This document shows positions 42,630 through 47,243 of a stretch of DNA of 47,243 bases, one piece after another. Location: NCBI GenBank assembly GCA_019241525.1, contig JAFAWY010000032.1, forward strand, positions 1 to 47,243. Direction: 5' to 3'. Positions within the stretch are counted from its first letter, which is position 1; every line of letters starts with the position of its first letter. A model generated the notes under the pieces. That model did no database searches. It was not told where the DNA came from and was given only the letters and a program-made list of their open reading frames with translations. The stretch comes from Pseudonocardiales bacterium. GTDB lineage: Bacteria > Actinomycetota > Actinomycetes > Mycobacteriales > Pseudonocardiaceae. Both the position numbers and the translations under genes were made by a program.

Positions 42630-42956
42630 ATGGGCAATATAATCCAGACCCTGACGCTTGCGACGGTCCTCCTCATTGTGGGATCGTCCTGCGTGGTCAT
42701 AGGCATTGCTGGGTTGGCCCTGTTGGCCAAGCTCGACCGGTTACGGATCGAGAAAGCGAGGAGGGTCGAACCGGACGCGGTCGGCCCTCCCCAACTGGTT
42801 CCGTCGTCAACAATTGTTGCCCAGGGGTCTTCTGTCTGGCCGGTTAATCCTCGCACTGATCAGACACCAGCGCGTATCCGATTCGGTCAGCCGGTGCGGC
42901 TGGTCCTCGACTCGGGCACGGAGCTGGCCTTGATATTTCAGCCACCGGAGAAATGA
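42630..42956 (+). CDS. Small membrane protein of unknown function
   Basis: A 108-residue ORF. ATG 42630 has GAGAGGA about 9 bases before it; ATG 42621, in frame, is too close to the ribosome site. One hydrophobic helix (residues about 8-33, TLATVLLIVGSSCVVIGIAG) is followed by a positively charged KLDRLRIEKARR segment. A Pro/Ser-rich stretch and a short beta-like tail (RFGQPVRLVLDSGTELALIF) come next. No enzyme motif is seen. It lies alone in the accessory part, so the call is tentative. Confidence 0.5.
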   Translation: MGNIIQTLTLATVLLIVGSSCVVIGIAGLALLAKLDRLRIEKARRVEPDAVGPPQLVPSSTIVAQGSSVWPVNPRTDQTPARIRFGQPVRLVLDSGTELALIFQPPEK

Positions 42957-43274
42957 TCAATGGCGCGTGGACATAGCTAAACACCTTCTGCTGCCGTGCG
43001 AGCCCAGGTATTTACGTGGTATTTCGGCCCTTCCTAGATAAGCCTGGGTGAGCCGCTTCTCGGGCAGCCGAACCGTCGCAGATGGGTCACCTTCACCGGG
43101 CATTTCAGCCGGTGGGTCCATTGAGACACCACGCCTTCAGCGCGCCCGTTGCCGCAAGGCTTCCCCGCCGGCAACGCGGCGTGCAGCTGGTCTCGACCTG
43201 CCGACTCACGGTGAGGCGACCGCTCTGGTCACCGGGCCGCGCCGAGCGCTGCGGGAAATTCCGAGCGCGACCTG
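42957..43274. other. Intergenic stretch without a gene
   Basis: I see no gene or clear site in this 318-base stretch. The composition shifts to very GC-rich towards 43274, where the ECF sigma gene begins. It may be the border of a transferred segment. Confidence 0.4.
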
Positions 43275-44438
43275 TCAGCGACACCGGCGGGAGTTGAGCC
43301 GGGCGGCCTGACGGGTCAGGTGGTCGCGCTCGGCGAGGTTGGATGCCTTTCGGGCCGCCTCGGCGTACAACCGTGCCGCCGTCACCAGGTCGCCGTCGCG
43401 CTCATGGAAGTACGCCGCCACCGCGGCGTAGCGGGGCAGTGAGGCGTCCAGCGCCGCGAGCGCGGCCAGCCCAGCGCGTGGTCCATCGGCCTCGCCGACG
43501 GCCACCGCGCGGTTGAGCCGGACGACCGGGCTGTCGGTCAGGCGCGCGAGCTCGTCGTACCACTCGACGATCTGCACCCAGTCAGTCTGCTCGGCGGTGG
43601 GCGCGTCAGCGTGGAGGGCCGCGATGGCGGCCTGGGCCTGGAACTCGCCCAGCCGGTCGCGGGCGAGGGCGGCCTGCAGGATCTCGACGCCCTCGGCGAT
43701 CGACTCAGTGTCCCACCGGCCGCGGTCCTGCTCGGCGAGCGGCACCAGGCTGCCGTCGGGCGCGGTTCGGGCGGCGCGCCGGGCGTGGTGGAGCAGCATG
43801 AGGGCGAGCAGCCCCGCCACTTCGGGGTGGTCGATCGCGGCCGCGAGCTGCCGGGTGAGCCGGATGGCCTCGGCGGCGAGGTCGACGTCGCCGGAGTAGC
43901 CCTCGTTGAAGACCAAGTAGAGGACGCGCAGCACGGTGGCGACGTCGCCGGGCTGGTCGAACCGCACGCCGGAGACGGTGCGCTTGGCTCGGCTGATGCG
44001 CTGCGCCATGGTCGCCTCAGGCACCAGGTAGGCCTCGGCGATCTGGCGGGTGGTCAGCCCGCCGACGGCGCGCAGCGTGAGCGCGACCGCGGACGTCGGC
44101 GTCAGCGACGGGTGGGCGCACAGGAAGTAGAGCTGGAGCGTGTCGTCCACCGCGGGCGCGGGCGCGGGCCCGGGCGCCGGCTCGTTGTCGACGAGGTCCT
44201 CACGTCGGCGGCGGGCGTCGTCGGCCCGGGTCGCGTCGAGGAACCGGCGCCAAGCTGCGGTGACCAGCCAGCCCTTCGGGTCCCGCGGCGGATCGGCCGG
44301 CCAGACGCGGACCGCATCGACCAGCGCGTCTTGCACGGCGTCCTCGGCCGCCGCGAAGTCGGCTCCGCGGCGGACGAGGATCCCGAGCACGCTCGGCGCG
44401 AGGCTCCGGAGCAGGGCCTCGTTCATCTGAGCGGTCAC
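43275..44438 (-). CDS. ECF sigma factor, ECF42 type (with C-terminal TPR-like extension)
   Basis: The 387-residue product has sigma region 2 at about residues 15-75 (ADFAAAEDAVQDALVDAVRV, DPPRDPKGWLVTAAWRRFLD) and region 4 at about 110-160 (TLRAVGGLTTRQIAEAYLVP, ATMAQRISRAKRTV). A long C-terminal helical domain follows, with VLRVLYLVFNEGYSG and the TPR-like WYDELARL and NRAVAVGEADG typical of ECF42. This group has no anti-sigma gene and is usually paired with a DGPF/YCII protein, as here. GTG 44438 overlaps the stop of that partner (GTGA). Composition is richer in GC than the surrounding DNA, which suggests transfer. Confidence 0.9.
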   Translation of the reverse strand: MTAQMNEALLRSLAPSVLGILVRRGADFAAAEDAVQDALVDAVRVWPADPPRDPKGWLVTAAWRRFLDATRADDARRRREDLVDNEPAPGPAPAPAVDDTLQLYFLCAHPSLTPTSAVALTLRAVGGLTTRQIAEAYLVPEATMAQRISRAKRTVSGVRFDQPGDVATVLRVLYLVFNEGYSGDVDLAAEAIRLTRQLAAAIDHPEVAGLLALMLLHHARRAARTAPDGSLVPLAEQDRGRWDTESIAEGVEILQAALARDRLGEFQAQAAIAALHADAPTAEQTDWVQIVEWYDELARLTDSPVVRLNRAVAVGEADGPRAGLAALAALDASLPRYAAVAAYFHERDGDLVTAARLYAEAARKASNLAERDHLTRQAARLNSRRCR

Positions 44439-44842
44439 CGGGTGATGGTAGGCGGCGAGGTCAGAAACGGGCGCACCTCGAGCCACTCGTGGATCGGCTC
44501 CCCGCCCGCCCCAGGGGCGGCCGACAGCTCCCCGGCCAGTTCGATGGCGCGCTCGTAGCTGTCGACGTCGATCACCATCCAACCGGCGATGAGGTCCTTG
44601 GTCTCGGCGAACGGACCGTCGGTGACCGGCGGGCGCCCCTCGCCGCCGTACTGAACGAAGGTGCCCTCGGGGGCAAGCGCCTGACTGTCGACGAACTCGC
44701 CGGTCCCTTCAAGCCGAACCGCGAAGTCACGCATGTACTGCACGTGGGCCGAGATCTCCTCCGGCGTCCACTGGTCCATCGGCACGTCGTTGACCGAAGC
44801 CGGAGCGCCGCGGTAGTGCTTGAGCAGCAAGTACTTAGCCAT
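44435..44842 (-). CDS. YCII/DGPF-domain protein partner of the ECF42 sigma factor
   Basis: A 135-residue YCII-related protein with VTDGPFAETKDLIAGWMVID, the DGPF motif that names the group, and an N-terminal beta-strand MAKYLLLKHYRGAP. It probably forms a ferredoxin-like dimer. Its genes occur with ECF42 sigma factors, and the two are thought to work together; the ligand is unknown. The start ATG 44842 has GAGGAGAAA just before it on the message. Its stop overlaps the sigma factor start. Composition matches the sigma factor gene. Confidence 0.93.
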   Translation of the reverse strand: MAKYLLLKHYRGAPASVNDVPMDQWTPEEISAHVQYMRDFAVRLEGTGEFVDSQALAPEGTFVQYGGEGRPPVTDGPFAETKDLIAGWMVIDVDSYERAIELAGELSAAPGAGGEPIHEWLEVRPFLTSPPTITR

Positions 44843-45092
44843 CGTATTTCTCCTCGGTGCGGGTGCGACCCATTCTGGTCGCGCTCACCGCGGGGACGGA
44901 GCCAGTCACGGGTTCTCGACATCGCCGTCCGAATGTTTTGGCTCTCGTAGATGAGCCTTGGTGCGCCGGCTCGTGTGGTCCGGGTCCGCGGCGTGGCGCA
45001 CGGGCGCGGGCGGGACGGAATGAGGCCTTCCAAGATCAGCAGCGACCAAGCAACTGAATTTAAGACAAGGCCTCGCGTACGTCACTGTACGT

Positions 45093-45430
45093 GTGGTCCT
45101 GGCGCGTCGTGGTGTGCCCGGAGCCGATGAGTTGTTCGGGGTGGAGGCCATGCACGTCCTCGACGTCACCCGCGACCCCGACATTGGCCGTGGACAGGGT
45201 CTGGTGGTGCGGGACGTCGAGTCCGAAGCCGATCTGACCGGCTGTCCGGACTGCGGGTGATCGCGGTCGGCCACGGCCGACACTTCCAGGTCTCCTGCAC
45301 GACGCCCCGTGCTTCGGCACGCCGGTGCGGTGGCGCAAGCGGATCTGGCGCTGCCCCGAACCCTCGTGTCGTCGAGGGACCTGGAGGAGCACGACTTCGC
45401 GCCGCCGCAGGTCAAGCGCGCAAGCACCAC
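45093..45430 (+). pseudogene. Decayed N-terminal part of an ISL3-family transposase
   Basis: Translation on + gives ADELFGVEAMHVLDVTRDPD, then a TGA at 45258 after GCPDCG. A one-base shift restores VIAVGHGRHFQV, a second shift at about 45293 gives LHDAPCFGTPVRWRKRIWRC, and a third near 45378 gives EEHDFAPPQVKR. These pieces align in order with the zinc-finger N terminus of ISL3 transposases. The catalytic part is missing. It is a dead remnant; no terminal repeats were found. Confidence 0.8.
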
Positions 45431-45509
45431 CTACCGTCGGTGTCTATTGTCTGCCGGTTGAGCAGCTCACCGGTGGCGCTTGGTTATCACCGCAGACAGT
45501 ATGCATTCC

Positions 45510-46544
45510 ATGGCGGAGCATCCTCGACGCAGGCGATCGGCTCAGTATCGGCGAACGGGACCTGAGCCAGACCAGCGGTCGGTGCGATTCGCAGCTCGCG
45601 TGCAATCGCCGCTGTCGCAGCTTCGCCGGGTTGGCAGCACCTGGCCGCTTGTGCGGTGGGTTGCTGGGATACCGACAGCCGTCGCTGTGGTCAGCCTGCG
45701 CAAGCGGCTTGGCCTACCACCTGTGGTGTCGCTTGCGGCTGCGTCGCTGACTCCGCTGGCGGTGGCTGCTGCAACACCGCGGAGTAAGTGGCGCTACATC
45801 GCCGTGGGGGCAGCCTATATGTGGACGTTTAAGGTGACCTGGGAATTGCCCTACGAAATGCGTGAAGATAGTAGGCACAGTGTCTATATCCGCTACCCGA
45901 TTAATATCGATCGTCTGCTCGGTGGGGGCGTGCCACCCACCGTGCGGTTGCAGCGTTTTCTTCGGGATCGCACAAAAGTGACTCCGCTCGACAGGGCTGT
46001 CGCCGGGGTCTACGGTTCATGGTTGCTTCCCCATCTCATCCTCGGCTGGATCTTGATGCGCCATCCAGAGTTCATTCCCCGGGCGGCGGGGCGACTCGCC
46101 GCCACCTATCACCTTACCGCACCCTTTTACTGGTTAATTCCCACTGCGCCGCCCTGGTGGGCCTCCGAGACGGAAGGAGAAATGAACGGAGAAGTGCAGC
46201 GGGTGTTACGACATGTGATCCGAGACTTTCGCAATCAATCCCGAAGCGAGACTGATAACACGCCAGGAAATCCGTGGGGGTCGATGCCATCAGATCACGT
46301 CGCTTCAGCAGCGATCACCGCCATGGCTTTATCGGAAATCAATATGGCATACGGCGTTCTAGGCTGGTCCTACGTGATGCTCGCCAGCTTCGCCGTCATC
46401 TATCTCGGGGAACATTACCTTATCGACGTTCTGACTGGACTTGCCGTCGCCGAGAGCGTCCGACGCGCAGAGCCTCTACTAAGTCCTATCCTCGGTCAAC
46501 TGGCTCGCGCCCTCGGACCTAAGAACAACAAGGACACTCGGTGA
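45510..46544 (+). CDS. PAP2-superfamily membrane enzyme, inositol-phosphorylceramide-synthase-like
   Basis: A 344-residue membrane protein with about six hydrophobic helices. PAP2 motif 2 is PWGSMPSDHVAS and motif 3 is YLGEHYLIDVLTGLA, giving the two catalytic His and the Asp. Motif 1 of phosphatases (K-x6-R-P) is not clear. The segment INIDRLLGGGVPPTVRLQRF resembles the IPC-synthase/AUR1-type branch, so head-group transfer is more likely than simple phosphatase activity. ATG 45510 is one of several possible starts and has no clear ribosome site. The frame is open upstream into the transposase relic. Confidence 0.85.
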   Translation: MAEHPRRRRSAQYRRTGPEPDQRSVRFAARVQSPLSQLRRVGSTWPLVRWVAGIPTAVAVVSLRKRLGLPPVVSLAAASLTPLAVAAATPRSKWRYIAVGAAYMWTFKVTWELPYEMREDSRHSVYIRYPINIDRLLGGGVPPTVRLQRFLRDRTKVTPLDRAVAGVYGSWLLPHLILGWILMRHPEFIPRAAGRLAATYHLTAPFYWLIPTAPPWWASETEGEMNGEVQRVLRHVIRDFRNQSRSETDNTPGNPWGSMPSDHVASAAITAMALSEINMAYGVLGWSYVMLASFAVIYLGEHYLIDVLTGLAVAESVRRAEPLLSPILGQLARALGPKNNKDTR

Positions 46545-47243
46545 CACTCATGGACGGCCAGAAGCCCTGCTCATACCGAGTTGCTTGCTCAACGAGGCAC
46601 GGCCACGTTCGGCGACCCCGGGCGGGCGCTGGCCGATATTGATCATTTCTGGATGCGGCTTTTGTGCTGCCCGGACTTTCGGCTGGCCCGGCGCAACCCC
46701 CAGCCGGTGCGTAGACACTTGGTCAGCTCCCGGCGCAGTGCACATCCCGCGATTACCCATATACGACTGGTAGGCGAATCCGGGCGGCCTTAGGGACAGC
46801 TATGCCTCCGCACAGTAATGATCACAGCTTCCCCGAGTGGCTCGTTAACGCGTGCAGGCTTTGGCGAGCGTGAACCGATGTTGTTTTGCAGATGCTGAGA
46901 GGTGTACAGCGACTGCCCATAACAGCATGGGGGTCTGTGAGCGTTGTGTGGGTGAGGGAAGTAATCGGTTGGACACATTTTGTAGTCGAACGCCCGTGGG
47001 GGGCATCTGCGAGGAGGGTGGGGCAGCAGTGGATTCACAGCCGTCACCGGGGTGGTTCCGGCCCTGTATGGCCTGCCCAGACCGGTGGTTTCGATGAGGC
47101 GCAGCGCGGCTGGGTGAACGGCCCTCAGCTTCTCGGCCACGTGGCCGGCCACCCGCGGATCTTTTCCAGCCCTTCACCGACTTGCCGCCAGCGCAAGTTG
47201 CCTCCACTGACCGGGCGGTGGCGCCGGTCAACGGCGTCACCAA
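46545..47243. other. Right end without a recognisable gene
   Basis: Short ORFs exist on both strands. The + frame at 46581-46793 (ALADIDHFWMRLLCCPDFRL) and the - frame at about 47040-47152 (VAEKLRAVHPAALRLIETTG) read like fragments of proteins, but neither has a ribosome site or family I know. I treat them as possible relics. Confidence 0.4.

Noticed and set aside
42206-42856. 216-codon frame on - in the gene-poor region
   Set aside because: No ribosome site or motif, and it is antisense to the more plausible small membrane protein at 42630-42956.
43611-44558. 315-codon open frame on + over the sigma factor gene
   Set aside because: Shadow of a very GC-rich gene; low-complexity Gly/Arg/Glu translation, while the minus strand encodes a clear ECF sigma factor.
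46790-47243. Minus-strand ORFs at the right end
   Set aside because: Low-complexity Arg/Pro/Ser-rich translations without family likeness. A fragment is possible but cannot be supported.
1-47243. tRNA, rRNA or CRISPR arrays
   Set aside because: No cloverleaf-like GTTC-containing tRNA pattern, no rRNA sequence and no regularly spaced direct repeats were seen by eye on either strand.

Overview
The window is high-GC actinobacterial chromosome. The evidence is GC-biased third codon positions, frequent GTG/TTG starts, a Pup-proteasome accessory operon (pafA-pafB-pafC), tatA-tatC, rbpA and a polyprenol-phosphate mannosyltransferase. The order pafA-pafB-pafC-tatA-tatC-helY ... 5'-3' exonuclease-pepE at the left, and fxsA-amidohydrolase-lnt-ppm-rbpA in the middle, resembles the two mycobacterial core blocks I remember around Rv2097c-Rv2089c and Rv2053c-Rv2050. 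A Pseudonocardiales or Mycobacteriales-type organism is my best guess; nothing in the sequence fixes the genus.

Layout. 1-4222: pafA (3' part), pafB, pafC, a small membrane protein, tatA and tatC, all on +. 4361-4974: a PadR-type repressor with a likely self-operator. 5085-7790: a HelY/Ski2-like helicase. 7817-8005 (-): a possible tiny exported two-Cys peptide. 8225-11942: a GMC oxidoreductase, a 5'-3' exonuclease (-) and an M24 peptidase. 12335-13801: a tandem protoglobin protein and a PspC-domain peptide.

13820-30089 is a [NiFe]-hydrogenase island. It holds the structural genes of a group 1h (actinobacterial, high-affinity, Hhy-type) uptake hydrogenase, hhyS and hhyL. It also holds every Hyp factor (hypA, B, C, D, E, F plus a second divergent HypC), a C-terminal endopeptidase, a NifU/four-Cys protein, two GmhA-like SIS proteins and several uncharacterised proteins. 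The main transcript reads leftwards from about 30089 to 18517 as an almost unbroken chain of TGATG or short overlaps. hypF is divergent from hypAB. A Cas4/AddB-like PD-(D/E)XK protein with an apparently inactivated nuclease site lies between hypF and the main operon. The likely joint job is scavenging of low H2 and delivery of its electrons to the respiratory chain. The oxygen-tolerant design is visible in the Asp that replaces a proximal-cluster Cys in HhyS.

30383-35206: fxsA, a YtcJ-like amidohydrolase, lnt and ppm (+), and rbpA (-). 35487-37687 (-): an MFS transporter and a glycerophosphodiester phosphodiesterase. 37777-41763 (+): glcD-glcE-glcF, a three-subunit glycolate/2-hydroxy-acid oxidase.

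41764-47243 is accessory DNA: gene-poor stretches, a small membrane protein, an ECF42-type sigma factor with its DGPF/YCII partner, a frameshifted ISL3-type transposase relic, and a PAP2/IPC-synthase-like membrane enzyme. No tRNA, rRNA or CRISPR array was seen. The strongest candidates for undescribed biology are in the hydrogenase island: the Fe-S pseudo-nuclease, the tandem protoglobin with one altered haem pocket, the NifU/four-Cys fusion, the twin SIS proteins around a divergent HypC, and the 37-residue membrane peptide overlapping the protease gene.
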